A program made the translations under genes and the position numbers. A DNA stretch of 64,000 nt from Palaemon carinicauda (lineage: Eukaryota > Arthropoda > Malacostraca > Decapoda > Palaemonidae), in the NCBI RefSeq assembly GCF_036898095.1, contig NC_090744.1, positions 8,690,632 through 8,754,631 of the forward strand, given 5' to 3'. Shown piece after piece: positions 45,540-58,749 of this stretch (positions within the stretch are counted from its first letter, which is position 1; every line of letters starts with the position of its first letter). The notes under the pieces are model-generated. The model was given only the letters and a program-made list of their open reading frames with translations. It was not told where the DNA came from and did no database searches.

Positions 45540-48500
45540 GAGTAGTGAAGGTAGTTAAGGTGAGGTAATTATGGAGATAGTTAGTTAAAGTGAGGCAATT
45601 AAGGAGAGAGTAGTGAAGGTAGTTAAGGTGAGGTAATTAAGGAGAGAGTAGTGAAGGTATGTAAGGTGAGGTAATTAAGGAGAGAGTAGTGAAGGTAGTT
45701 AAGGTGAGGTAATTAAGGAGAGAGTAGTGAAGGTAGTTAAGGTGAGGTAATTAAGGAGAGAGTAGTGAAGGTAGTTAAGGTGAGGTAATTAAGGAGAGAG
45801 TAGTGATGGTAGTTAAGGTGAGGTAATTAAGGAGAGAGTAGTGAAGGTAGGTAAGGTGAGGTAATTAAGGAGAGAGTAGTGAAGGTAGTTAAGGTGAGGT
45901 AATTAATGAGAGAGTAGTGAAGGTAGGTAAGGTGAGGTAATTAAGGAGAGAGTAGTGAAAGTAGTTAAGGTGAGGTAATTAAGGAGAGAGTAGTGAAGGT
46001 AGTTAAGGTGAGGTAATTAAGGAGAGAGTAGTGAAGGTAGATAAGGTGAGGTAATTAAGGAGAGAGTAGTGAAGGTAGTTAAGGTGAGGTAATTAAGGAG
46101 AGAGTACTGAAGGTAGTCAAGGTGAGGTAATTAAGGAGAGAGTAGTGAAGGTAGGTAAGGTGAGGTAATTAAGGAGAGAGTAGTGAAGGTAGTCAAGGTG
46201 AGGTAATTAAGGAGAGAGTAGTGAAGGTAGTTAGGGTAAGGTAATTAAGGAGAGAGTAGTGAAGGTAGTTAAGGTGAGGTAATTAAAGAGAGAGTAGTGA
46301 AGGTAGTAAGTTGAGGTAATTAAGGAGATAGTTAGTTAAGGTGAGGTAATTAAGGAGAGAGTAGTGAAGGTAGTTAAGGTGAGGTAATTAAGGAGAGTAG
46401 TGAAGGTAGTTAAGGTGAGGTAATTCAGGAGAGAGTAGTGAAGGTAGTTAAGGTGAGGTAATTGAGGAGATAGTTAGTTAAGGTGAGGTACTTAAGGAGA
46501 GAGTAGTGAAGGTAGTTAAGGTGAGGTAATTAAGGAGAGAGTAGTGAAGGTAGGTAAGGTGAGGTAATTAAGGAGAGAGTAGTGAAGGTAGTTAAGGTGA
46601 GGTAATTAAGGAGAGAGTAGTGAAGGTAGTTAGGGTGAGGTAATTAAGGAGAGAGTAGTGAAGGTATTTAAGGTGAGGTAATTAATGAGAAAGTAGTGAA
46701 AGTAGTAAAGGTGAGGTAATTCAGGACAGAGTAGTGAAAGTAGTTAAGGTGAGGTAATTAAGGAGATAGTTAGTTAAGGTGAGGTAATTAAGGAGAGAGT
46801 AGTGAAGGTAGTTAAGGTGAGGTAATTAGGAGAGGGTAGTGAAGGTAGTTAAGGTGAGGTAATTAAGGAGAGAGTAGTGAAGGTAGTTAAGGTGAGGTAA
46901 TTAAGGAGAGAGTAGTGAAGGTAGTTAAGGTGAGGTAATTCAGGAGAGAGTAGTGAAGGTAGTTAAGGTGAGGTAATTAAGGAGATAGTTAGTTAAGGTG
47001 AGGTAATTAAGGAGATAGTTAGTTAAGGTGAGTAATTAGGGAGAGAGTAGTGAAGGTAGTTAAGGTGATGGTAATTAAGGAGAGAGTAGTGAAGGTAGTT
47101 AAGGTGGGTAATTCAGGAGAGAGTAGTGAAGGTAGTTAAAGTGAGGTAATTAAGGAGAGAGTTAGTTAAGGTGAGGTAATTAAGGAGAGAGTAGTGAAGG
47201 TAGTTAAGGTGAGGTAATTAAGGAGAGTAGTGAATGTAGTTAAGGTGAGGTAATTCAGGAGAGAGTAGTGAAGGTAGTTAAGGTGAGGTAATTAAGGAGA
47301 TAGTTAGTTAAGGTGAGGTAATTAAGGAGAGAGTAGTGAAGGTAGTTAAGGTGAGGTAATTAAGGAGAGAGTAGTGAAGGTAGTTAAGGTGAGGTAATTA
47401 AGGAGAGAGTAGTGAAGGTAGTTAAGGTGAGGTAATTAAGGAGAGAGTAGTGAAGGTAGTTAGGGTGAGGTAATTATGGAGATAGTTAGTTAAAGTGAGG
47501 CAATTAAGGAGAGAGTAGTGAAGGTAGTTAAGGTGAGGTAATTAAGGAGAGAGTAGTGAACGTATGTAAGGTGAGGTAATTAAGGAGAGAGTAGTGAAGG
47601 TAGTTAAGGTGAGGTAATTAAGGAGAGAGTAGTGAAGGTAGTTAAGGTGAGGTAATTAAGGAGAGAGTAGTGAAGGTAGTTAAGGTGAGGTAATTAAGGA
47701 GAGAGTAGTGATGGTAGTTAAGGTGAGGTAATTAAGGAGAGAGTAGTGAAGGTAGGTAAGGTGAGGTAATTAAGGAGAGAGTAGTGAAGGTAGTTAAGGT
47801 GAGGTAATTAATGAGAGATAGTGAAGGTAGGTAAGGTGAGGTAATTAAGGAGAGAGTAGTGAAAGTAGTTAAGGTGAGGTAATTAAGGAGAGAGTAGTGA
47901 AGGTAGTTAAGGTGAGGTAATTAAGGAGAGAGTAGTGAAGGTAGATAAGGTGAGGTAATTAAGGAGAGAGTAGTGAAGGTAGTTAAGGTGAGGTAATTAA
48001 GGAGAGAGTACTGAAGGTAGTCAAGGTGAGGTAATTAAGGAGAGAGTAGTGAAGGTAGGTAAGGTGAGGTAATTAAGGAGAGAGTAGTGAAGGTAGTCAA
48101 GGTGAGGTAATTAAGGAGAGAGTAGTGAAGGTAGTTAGGGTAAGGTAATTAAGGAGAGAGTAGTGAAGGTAGGTAAGGTGAGGTAATTAAAGAGAGAGTA
48201 GTGAAGGTAGTAAAGTTGAGGTTATTAAGGAGATAGTTAGTTAAGGTGAGGTAATTAAGGAGAGAGTAGTGAAGGTAGTTAAGGTGAGGTAATTAAGGAG
48301 AGTAGTGAAGGTAGTTAAGGTGAGGTAATTCAGGAGAGAGTAGTGAAGGTAGTTAAGGTGAGGTAATTGAGGAGATAGTTAGTTAAGGTGAGGTACTTAA
48401 GGAGAGAGTAGTGAAGGTAGTTAAGGTGAGGTAATTAAGGAGAGAGTAGTGAAGGTAGTTAAGGTGAGGTAATTAAGGAGAGAGTAGTGAAGGTAGTTAA

Positions 48501-48940
48501 GGTGAGGTAATTAAGGAGAGAGTAGTGAAGGTAGTTAAGGTGAGGTAATTAAGGAGAGAGTAGTGAAGGTAGTTAAGGTGAGGTAATTAATGAGAAAGTA
48601 GTGAAGGTAGTTAAGGTGAGGTAATTCAGGACAGAGTAGTGAAGTAGTTAAGGTGAGGTAATTAAGGAGATAGTTAGTTAAGGTGAGGTAATTAAGGAGA
48701 GAGTAGTGAAGGTAGTTAAGGTGAGGTAATTAAGGAGAGAGTAGTGAAGGTAGTTAAGGTGAGGTAATTAAGGAGAGAGTAGTGAAGGTAGTTAAGGTGA
48801 GGTAATTAAGGAGAGAGTAGTGAAGGTAGTTAAGGTGAGGTAATTAAGGAGATAGTAGTTAAGGTGAGGTAATTAAGGAGATAGTTAGTTAAGGTGAGGT
48901 AATTAGGAGAGAGTAGTGAAGGTAGTTAAGGTGATGTAAT
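45540..48940 (+). repeat. Second higher-order repeat of about 1.9 kb
   Basis: ATGGAGATAG recurs at 45571 and 47476, GTACTGAAGG-TAGTCAAGG near 46107 and 48010, and AATTAATGAGAAAG at 46680 and 48585. The shifts are 1,903-1,905 bp. Related markers also occur earlier at about 41590 and 42062. Confidence 0.82.
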
Positions 48941-51900
48941 TAGGAGAGAGTAGTGAAGGTAGTTAAGGTGAGGTAATTAAGGAGAGAGTAGTGAAGGTAG
49001 TTAAGGTGAGGTAATTAAGGAGAGAGTTAGTTAAGGTGAGGTAATTAAGGAGAGAGTAGTGAAGGTAGTTAAGGTGAGGTAATTAAGGAGAGAGTAGTGA
49101 AGGTAGTTAAGGTGAGGTAATTCAAGGAGAGAGTAGTGAAGGTAGTTAAGGTGAGGTAATTAAGGAGATAGTTAGTTAAGGTGAGGTAATTAAGGAGAGA
49201 GTAGTGAAGGTAGTTAAGGTGAGGTAATTAAGGAGAGAGTAGTGAAGGTAGTTAAGGTGAGGTAATTAAGGAGAGAGTAGTGAAGGTAGTTAAGGTGAGG
49301 TAATTAAGGAGAGAGTAGTGAAGGTAGTTAAGGTGAGGTAATTAAGGAGAGAGTAGTGAAGGTAGTTAAGGTGAGGTAATTAAGGAGAGAGTAGTGAAGG
49401 TAGTTAAGGTGAGGTAATTAAGGAGAGAGTAGTGAAGGTAGTTAAGGTGAGGTAATTAAGGAGAGAGTAGTGAAGGTAGTTAAGGTGAGGTAATTAAGGA
49501 GAGAGTAGTGAAGGTAGTTAAGGTGAGGTAATTAAGGAGAGAGTAGTGAAGGTAGTTAAGGTGAGGTAATTAAGGAGAGAGTAGTGAAGGTAGTTAAGGT
49601 GAGGTAATTAAGGAGATAGTGAAGGTAGTTAAGGTGAGGTAATTAAGGAGAGAGTAGTGAAGGTAGTTAAGGTGAGGTAATTAAGGAGAGAGTAGTGAAG
49701 GTAGTTAAGGTGAGGTAATTAAGGAGAGAGTAGTGAAGGTAGTTAAGGTGAGGTAATTAAGGAGAGAGTAGTGAAGGTAGTTAAGGTGAGGTAATTAAGG
49801 AGAGAGTAGTGAAGGTAGTTAAGGTAGGGTAATTCAGGAGAGAGTAGTGAAGGTAGTTAAGGTGAGGTAATTAAGGAGAGTAGTGAAGGTAGTTAAGGTG
49901 AGGTAATTAAGGAGAGAGTAGTGAAGGTAGTTAAGGTGAGGTAATTAAGGAGAGAGTAGTGAAGGTAGTTAAGGTGGGGAATTCAGAGAGAGTAGTGAAG
50001 GTAGTTAAGGTGAGGTAATTAAGGAGAGAGTAGTGAAGGTAGTTAAGGTGAGGTAATTAAGGAGAGAGTAGTGAAGGTAGTTAAGGTGAGGTAATTAAGG
50101 AGAGAGTAGTAGTTAAGGTGAGGTAATTAAGGAGAGAGTAGTGAAGGTAGTTAAGGTGAGGTAATTAAGGAGAGAGTAGTGAAGGTAGTTAAGGTGAGGT
50201 AATTAAGGAGAGAGTAGTGAAGGTAGTTAAGGTGAGGTAATTAAGGAGAGTAGTTAGTTAAGGTGAGGTAATTAAGGAGAGAGTAGTGAAGGTAGTTAAG
50301 GTGAGGTAATTAAGGAGAGAGTAGTGAAGGTAGTTAAGGTGAGGTAATTAAGGAGAGAGTAGTGAAGGTAGTTAAGGTGAGGTAATTAAGGAGAGAGTAG
50401 TGAAGGTAGTTAAGGTGAGGTAATTAAGGAGAGAGTAGTGAAGGTAGTTAAGGTGAGGTAATTAAGGAGAGAGTAGTGAAGGTAGTTAAGGTGAGGTAAT
50501 TAAGGAGAGAGTAGTGAAGGTAGTTAAGGTGAGGTAATTAAGGAGAGAGTAGTGAAGGTAGTTAAGGTGAGGTAATTAAGGAGAGAGTAGTGAAGGTAGT
50601 TAAGGTGAGGTAATTCAGGAGAGAGTAGTGAAGGTAGTTAAGGTGAGGTAATTAAGGAGAGAGTAGTGAAGGTAGTTAAGGTGAGGTAATTAAGGAGAGA
50701 GTAGTGAAGGTAGTTAAGGTGAGGTAATTAAGGAGAGAGTAGTGAAGGTAGTTAAGGTGAGGTAATTAAGGAGAGAGTAGTGAAGGTAGTTAAGGTGAGG
50801 TAATTAAGGAGAGAGTAGTGAAGGTAGTTAAGGTGAGGTAATTAAGGAGAGAGTAGTGAAGGTAGTTAAGGTGAGGTAATTAAGGAGAGAGTAGTGAAGG
50901 TAGTTAAGGTGAGGTAATTAAGGAGAGAGTAGTGAAGGTAGTTAAGGTGAGGTAATTAAGGAGAGAGTAGTGAAGGTAGTTAAGGTGGTAATTAGGAGAG
51001 AGTAGTGAAGGTAGTTAAGGTGAGGTAATTAAGGAGAGAGTAGTGAAGGTAGTTAAGGTGAGGTAATTAAGGAGAGAGTAGTGAAGGTAGTTAAGGTGAG
51101 GTAATTAAGGAGAGAGTAGTGAAGGTAGTTAAGGTGAGGTAATTAGGAGAGAGTAGTGAAGGTAGTTAAGGTGAGGTAATTAAGGAGAGAGTAGTGAAGG
51201 TAGTTAAGGTGAGGTAATTAAGGAGAGAGTAGTGAAGGTAGTTAAGGTGAGGTAATTAAGGAGAGTAGTGAAGGTAGTTAAGGTGAGGTAATTAAGGAGA
51301 GAGTAGTGAAGGTAGTTAAGGTGAGGTAATTAAGGAGAGAGTAGTGAAGGTAGTTAAGGTGAGGTAATTAAGGAGAGAGTAGTGAAGGTAGTTAAGGTGA
51401 GGTAATTAAGGAGAGTAGTTAGTTAAGGTGAGGTAATTAAGGAGAGAGTAGTGAAGGTAGTTAAGGTGAGGTAATTAAGGAGAGAGTAGTGAAGGTAGTT
51501 AAGGTGAGGTAATTAAGGAGAGAGTAGTGAAGGTAGTTAAGGTGAGGTAATTAAGGAGAGAGTAGTGAAGGTAGTTAGGTGAGGTAATTAAGGAGAGAGT
51601 AGTGAAGGTAGTTAAGGTGAGGTAATTAAGGAGAGAGTAGTGAAGGTAGTTAAGGTGAGGTAATTAAGGAGAGAGTAGTGAAGGTAGTTAAGGTGAGGTA
51701 ATTAAGGAGAGTAGTGAAGGTAGTTAAGGTGAGGTAATTAAGGAGAGAGTAGTGAAGGTAGTTAAGGTGAGGTAATTAAGGAGAGAGTAGTGAAGGTAGT
51801 TAAGGTGAGGTAATTAAGGAGAGAGTAGTGAAGGTAGTTAAGGTGAGGTAATTAAGGAGAGAGTAGTGAAGGTAGTTAAGGTGAGGTAATTAAGGAGAGA

Positions 51901-54900
51901 GTAGTGAAGGTAGTTAAGGTGAGGTAATTAAGGAGAGAGTAGTGAAGGTAGTTAAGGTGAGGTAATTAAGGAGAGAGTAGTGAAGGTAGTTAAGGTGAGG
52001 TAATTAAGGAGAGAGTAGTGAAGGTAGTTAAGGTGAGGTAATTAAGGAGAGAGTAGTGAAGGTAGTTAAGGTGAGGTAATTAAGGAGAGAGTAGTGAAGG
52101 TAGTTAAGGTGAGGTAATTAAGGAGAGAGTAGTGAAGGTAGTTAAGGTGAGGTAATTAAGGAGAGAGTAGTGAAGGTAGTTAAGGTGAGGTAATTAAGGA
52201 GAGAGTAGTGAAGGTAGTTAAGGTGAGGTAATTAAGGAGAGAGTAGTGAAGGTAGTTAAGGTGAGGTAATTAAGGAGAGAGTAGTGAAGGTAGTTAAGGT
52301 GAGGTAATTAAGGAGAGAGTAGTGAAGGTAGTAAGGTGAGGTAATTAAGGAGAGTAGTTAAGGTGAGGTAATTAAGGAGAGTAGTGAAGGTAGTTAAGGT
52401 GAGGTAATTAAGGAGAGAGTAGTGAAGGTAGTTAAGGTGAGGTAATTAAGGAGAGAGTAGTGAAGGTAGTTAAGGTGAGGTAATTAAGGAGAGTAGTTAG
52501 TTAAGGTGAGGTAATTAAGGAGAGAGTAGTGAAGGTAGTTAAGGTGAGGTAATTAAGGAGAGAGTAGTGAAGGTAGTTAAGGTGAGGTAATTAAGGAGAG
52601 AGTAGTGAAGGTAGTTAAGGTGAGGTAATTAAGGAGAGAGTAGTGAAGGTAGTTAAGGTGAGGTAATTAAGGAGAGAGTAGTGAAGGTAGTTAAGGTGAG
52701 GTAATTAAGGAGAGAGTAGTGAAGGTAGTTAAGGTGAGGTAATTAAGGAGAGAGTAGTGAAGGTAGTTAAGGTGAGGTAATTAAGGAGAGAGTAGTTAGT
52801 TAAGGTGAGGTAATTAAGGAGAGAGTAGTGAAGGTAGTTAAGGTGAGGTAATTAGGAGAGAGTAGTGAAGGTAGTTAAGGTGAGGTAATTAAGGAGAGTA
52901 GTTAGTTAAGGTGAGGTAATTAAGGAGAGAGTAGTGAGGTAGTTAAGGTGAGGTAATTAAGGAGAGAGTAGTGAAGGTAGTTAAGGTGAGGTAATTAAGG
53001 AGAGAGTAGTGAAGGTAGTTAAGGTGAGGTAATTAAGGAGATAGTTAGTTAAGGTGAGGTAATTAAGGAGAGAGTAGTGAAGGTAGTTAAGGTGAGGTAA
53101 TTAAGGAGAGAGTAGTGAAGGTAGTTAAGGTGAGGTAATTAAGGAGAGAGTAGTGAAGGTAGTTAAGGTGAGGTAATTAAGGAGAGAGTAGTGAAGGTAG
53201 TTAAGGTGAGGTAATTAAGGAGAGAGTAGTGAAGGTAGTTAAGGTGAGGTAATTAAGGAGAGAGTAGTGAAGGTAGTTAAGGTGAGGTAATTAAGGAGAG
53301 AGTAGTGAAGGTAGTTAAGGTGAGGTAATTAAGGAGATAGTTAGTTAAGGTGAGGTAATTAAGGAGAGAGTAGTGAAGGTAGTTAAGGTGAGGTAATTAG
53401 GAGAGAGTAGTGAAGGTAGTTAAGGTGAGGTAATTAAGGAGAGAGTAGTGAAGGTAGTTAAGGTGAGGTAATTAAGGAGAGAGTAGTGAAGGTAGTTAAG
53501 GTGAGGTAATTAAGGAGAGAGTAGTGAAGGTAGTTAAGGTGAGGTAATTAAGGAGAGAGTAGTGAAGGTAGTTAAGGTGAGGTAATTAAGGAGAGAGTAG
53601 TGAAGGTAGTTAAGGTGAGGTAATTAGGAGAGAGTAGTGAAGGTAGTTAAGGTGAGGTAATTAAGGAGAGAGTAGTGAAGGTAGTTAAGGTGAGGTAATT
53701 AAGGAGAGAGTAGTGAAGGTAGTTAAGGTGAGGTAATTAAGGAGAGAGTAGTGAAGGTAGTTAAGGTGAGGTAATTAAGGAGAGAGTAGTGAAGGTAGTT
53801 AAGGTGAGGTAATTAAGGAGAGAGTAGTGAAGGTAGTTAAGGTGAGGTAATTAAGGAGATAGTTAGTTAAGGTGAGGTAATTAAGGAGAGAGTAGTGAAG
53901 GTAGTTAAGGTGAGGTAATTAAGGAGAGAGTAGTGAAGGTAGTTAAGGTGAGGTAATTAAGGAGAGAGTAGTGAAGGTAGTTAAGGTGAGGTAATTAAGG
54001 AGATAGTTAGTTAAGGTGAGGTAATTAAGGAGAGAGTAGTGAAGGTAGTTAAGGTGAGGTAATTAAGGAGAGAGTAGTGAAGGTAGTAAGGTGAGGTAAT
54101 TAAGGAGAGAGTAGTGAAGGTAGTTAAGGTGAGGTAATTAAGGAGAGAGTAGTGAAGGTAGTTAAGGTGAGGTAATTAAGGAGAGAGTAGTTAGTTAAGG
54201 TGAGGTAATTAAGGAGAGAGTAGTGAAGGTAGTTAAGGTGAGGTAATTAGAGAGAGTAGTGAAGGTAGTTAAGGTGAGGTAATTAAGGAGAGAGTAGTGA
54301 AGGTAGTTAAGGTGAGGTAATTAAGGAGAGAGTAGTGAAGGTAGTTAAGGTGAGGGTAATTCAAGAGAGCGTAGTGAAGGTAGTTAAGGTGAGGTAATTA
54401 AGGAGAGAGTAGTGAAGGTAGTTAAGGTGAGGTAATTAAGGAGAGAGTAGTGAAGGTAGTTAAGGTGAGGTAATTAAGGAGAGAGTAGTGAAGGTAGTTA
54501 AGGTGAGGTAATTAAGGAGAGAGTAGTTAGTTAAGGTGAGGTAATTAAGGAGAGAGTAGTGAAGGTAGTTAAGGTGAGGTAATTAAGGAGAGAGTAGTGA
54601 AGGTAGTTAAGGTGAGGTAATTAAGGAGAGAGTAGTGAAGGTAGTTAAGGTGAGGTAATTAGGAGAGAGTAGTGAAGGTAGTTAAGGTGAGGTAATTAGG
54701 AGAGAGTAGTGAAGGTAGTTAAGGTGAGGTAATTAAGGAGAGAGTAGTGAAGGTAGTTAAGGTGAGGTAATTAAGGAGAGAGTAGTGAAGGTAGTTAAGG
54801 TGAGGTAATTAAGGAGAGAGTAGTGAAGGTAGTTAAGGTGAGGGAATTCAGGAGAGAGTAGTGAAGGTAGTTAAGGTGAGGTAATTAAGGAGAGAGTAGT

Positions 54901-57900
54901 GAAGGTAGTTAAGGTGAGGTAATTAAGGAGAGAGTAGTGAAGGTAGTTAAGGTGAGGTAATTCAGGAGAGAGTAGTGAAGGTAGTTAAGGTGAGGTAATT
55001 AAGGAGAGTTAGTTAGTTAAGGTGAGGTAATTAAGGAGAGTTGAGTTAGTTAAGGTGAGGTAATTAAGGAGAGAGTAGTGAAGGTAGTTAAGGTGAGGTA
55101 ATTAAGGAGAGAGTAGTGAAGGTAGTTAAGGTGAGGTAATTAGGAGAGAGTAGTGAAGGTAGTTAAGGTGAGGTAATTAAGGAGATAGTTAGTTAAGGTG
55201 AGGTAATTAAGGAGAGAGTAGTGAAGGTAGTTAAGGTGAGGTAATTAAGGAGAGAGTAGTGAAGGTAGTTAAGGTGAGGTAATTAAGGAGAGAGTAGTGA
55301 AGGTAGTTAAGGTGAGGTAATTAAGGAGAGAGTAGTGAAGGTAGTTAAGGTGAGGTAATTAAGGAGAGAGTAGTGAAGGTAGTTAAGGTGAGGTAATTAA
55401 GGAGAGAGTAGTGAAGGTAGTTAAGGTGAGGTAATTAAGGAGAGAGTAGTGAAGGTAGTTAAGGTGAGGTAATTAAGGAGAGAGTAGTGAAGGTAGTTAA
55501 GGTGAGGTAATTAAGGAGAGAGTAGTGAAGGTAGTTAAGGTGAGGTAATTCAGGAGAGAGTAGTGAAGGTAGTTAAGGTGAGGTAATTAAGGAGAGAGTA
55601 GTGAAGGTAGTTAAGGTGAGGTAATTAAGGAGAGAGTAGTGAAGGTAGTTAAGGTGAGGTAATTAGGAGAGAGTAGTGAAGGTAGTTAAGGTGAGGTAAT
55701 TAAGGAGAGAGTAGTGAAGGTAGTTAAGGTGAGGTAATTAAGGAGAGAGTAGTGAAGGTAGTTAAGGTGAGGTAATTAAGGAGAGAGTAGTGAAGGTAGT
55801 TAAGGTGAGGTAATTAAGGAGATAGTTAGTTAAGGTGAGGTAATTAAGGAGAGAGTAGTGAAGGTAGTTAAGGTGAGGTAATTAAGGAGAGAGTAGTGAA
55901 GGTAGTTAAGGTGAGGTAATTAAGGAGAGAGTAGTGAAGGTAGTTAAGGTGAGGTAATTAAGGAGAGAGTAGTGAAGGTAGTTAAGGTGAGGTAATTAAG
56001 GAGAGAGTAGTGAAGGTAGTTAAGGTGAGGTAATTAAGGAGAGAGTAGTGAAGGTAGTTAAGGTGAGGTAATTAAGAGAGAGTAGTGAAGGTAGTAAGGT
56101 AAGGTAATTAAGGAGATAGTTAAGGTGAGGTAATTAAGGAGAGAGTAGTGAAGGTAGTTAAGGTGAGGTAATTAAGGAGAGTAGTGAAGGTAGTTAAGGT
56201 GAGGTAATTCAGGAGACAGTAGTGAAGGTAGTTAAGGTGAGGTAATTAAGGAGATAGTTAGTTAAGGTGAGGTAATTAAGGAGAGAGTAGTGAAGGTAGT
56301 TAAGGTGAGGTAATTAAGGAGAGAGTAGTGAAGGTAGTTAAGGTGAGGTAATTAAGGAGAGAGTAGTGAAGGTAGTTAAGGTGAGGTAATTAAGGAGAGA
56401 GTAGTGAAGGTAGTTAAGGTGAGGTAATTAAGGAGAGAGTAGTGAAGGTAGTTAAGGTGAGGTAATTAAGGAGAGAGTAGTGAAGGTAGTTAAGGTGAGG
56501 TAATTCAGGAGAGAGTAGTGAAGGTAGTTAAGGTGAGGTAATTAAGGAGAGAGTAGTGAAGGTAGTTAAGGTGAGGTAATTAAGGAGAGAGTAGTGAAGG
56601 TAGTTAAGGTGGGGTAATTCAGAGAGAGTAGTGAAGGTAGTTAAGGTGAGGTAATTAAGGAGATAGTTAGTTAAGGTGAGGTAATTAAGGAGAGAGTAGT
56701 GAAGGTAGTTAAGGTGAGGTAATTAAGGAGAGAGTAGTGAAGGTAGTTAAGGTGAGGTAATTCAGGACAGAGTAGTGAAGGTAGTTAAGGTGAGGTAATT
56801 AAGGAGAGAGTAGTGAAGGTAGTTAAGGTGAGGTAATTAAGGAGAGAGTAGTGAAGGTAGTTAAGGTGAGGTAATTAAGGAGAGAGTAGTGAAGGTAGTT
56901 AAGGTGGGTAATTAGGAGAGAGTAGTGAAGGTAGTTAAGGTGAGGTAATTAAGGAGAGAGTAGTGAAGGTAGTTAAGGTGAGGTAATTAGGAGAGAGTAG
57001 TGAAGGTAGTTAAGGTGGGGTAATTCAGGAGAGAGTAGTGAAGGTAGTTAAGGTGAGGTAATTAAGGAGAGAGTAGTGAAGGTAGTTAAGGTGAGGTAAT
57101 TAAGGAGAGAGTAGTGAAGGTAGTTAAGGTGAGGTAATTAAGGAGAGAGTAGTGAAGGTAGTTAAGGTGAGGTAATTAAGGAGAGAGTAGTGAAGGTAGT
57201 TAAGGTGAGGTAATTAAGGAGATAGTTAGTTAAGGTGAGGTAATTAAGGAGAGAGTAGTGAAGGTAGTTAAGGTGAGGTAATTAAGGAGAGAGTAGTGAA
57301 GGTAGTTAAGGTGAGGTAATTAAGGAGAGAGTAGTGAAGGTAGTTAAGGTGAGGTAATTAAGGAGATAGTTAGTTAAGGTGAGGTAATTAATAGAGAGTA
57401 GTGAAGGTAGTTAAGGTGAGGTAATTAAGGAGAGAGTAGTGAAGGTAGTTAAGGTGAGGTAATTAAGGAGAGAGTAGTGAAGGTAGTTAAGGTGAGGTAA
57501 TTAAGGAGAGAGTAGTGAAGGTAGTTAGGGTGAGGTAATTAAGGAGATAGTGAAGGTAGTTAAGGTGAGGTAATTAAGGAGAGAGTAGTGAAGGTAGTTA
57601 AGGTGAGGTAATTAGAGAGAGTAGTGAAGGTAGTTAAGGTGAGGTAATTAAGGAGAGAGTAGTGAAGGTAGTTAAGGTGAGGTAATTAAGGAGAGAGTAG
57701 TGAAGGTAGTTAAGGTGAGGTAATTAAGGAGAGAGTAGTGAAGGTAGTTAAGGTGAGGTAATTAAGGAGAGAGTAGTGAAGGTAGTTAAGGTGAGGTAAT
57801 TAAGGAGAGAGTAGTGAAGGTAGTTAAGGTGAGGTAATTAAGGAGAGAGTAGTGAAGGTAGTTAAGGTGAGGTAATTAAGGAGAGAGTAGTGAAGGTAGT

Positions 57901-58740
57901 TAAGGTGAGGTAATTAAGGAGAGATAGTTAGTTAAGGTGAGGTAATTAAGGAGAGAGTAGTGAAGGTAGTTAAGGTGAGGTAATTAAGGAGAGAGTAGTG
58001 AAGGTAGTTAAGGTGAGGTAATTAAGGAGAGAGTAGTGAAGGTAGTTAAGGTGAGGTAATTAAGGAGAGAGTAGTGAAGGTAGTTAAGGTGAGGTAATTA
58101 AGGAGAGAGTAGTGAAGGTAGTTAAGGTGAGGTAATTAAGGAGAGAGTAGTGAAGGTAGTTAAGGTGAGGTAATTAAGGAGAGAGTAGTGAAGGTAGTTA
58201 AGGTGAGGTAATTAAGGAGAGAGTAGTGAAGGTAGTAAGGTGAGGTAATTAAGGAGAGAGTAGTGAAGGTAGTTAAGGTGAGGTAATTAAGGAGAGAGTA
58301 GTGAAGGTAGTAAGGTGAGGTAATTAAGAGAGAGTAGTGAAGGTAGTAAAGGTAAGGTAATTAAGGAGATAGTTAAGGTGAGGTAATTAAGGAGAGTAGT
58401 GAAGGTAGTTAAGGTGAGGTAATTAAGGAGAGTAGTGAAGGTAGTTAAGGTGAGGTAATTAGGAGAGAGTAGTGAAGGTAGTTAAGGTGAGGTAATTAAG
58501 GAGATAGTGAAGGTAGTTAAGGTGAGGTAATTAAGGAGAGAGTAGTGAAGGTAGTAAGGTGAGGTAATTAAGGAGAGAGTAGTGAAGGTAGTTAAGGTGA
58601 GGTAATTAAGGAGAGAGTAGTGAAGGTAGTTAAGGTGAGGTAATTAAGGAGAGAGTAGTGAAGGTAGTTAAGGTGAGGTAATTAAGGAGAGAGTAGTGAA
58701 GGTAGTTAAGGTGAGGTAATTAAGGAGAGAGTAGTGAAGG
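48600..58740 (+). repeat. Homogeneous core of the satellite
   Basis: About 10 kb in which nearly all monomers equal the consensus. The substitution variants common on both sides (TTCAGG, GGGGTAATT, TATTTAAGG) are nearly absent. Differences are mainly single-base losses, for example AATTAGGAGAG near 48901, 51141, 52853, 53396, 54658 and 56985, and GTAGTAAGG near 52329 and 54083. Either a recently homogenised core or an imperfect assembly consensus would look like this. Confidence 0.7.
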
Positions 58741-58749
58741 TAGTTAAGG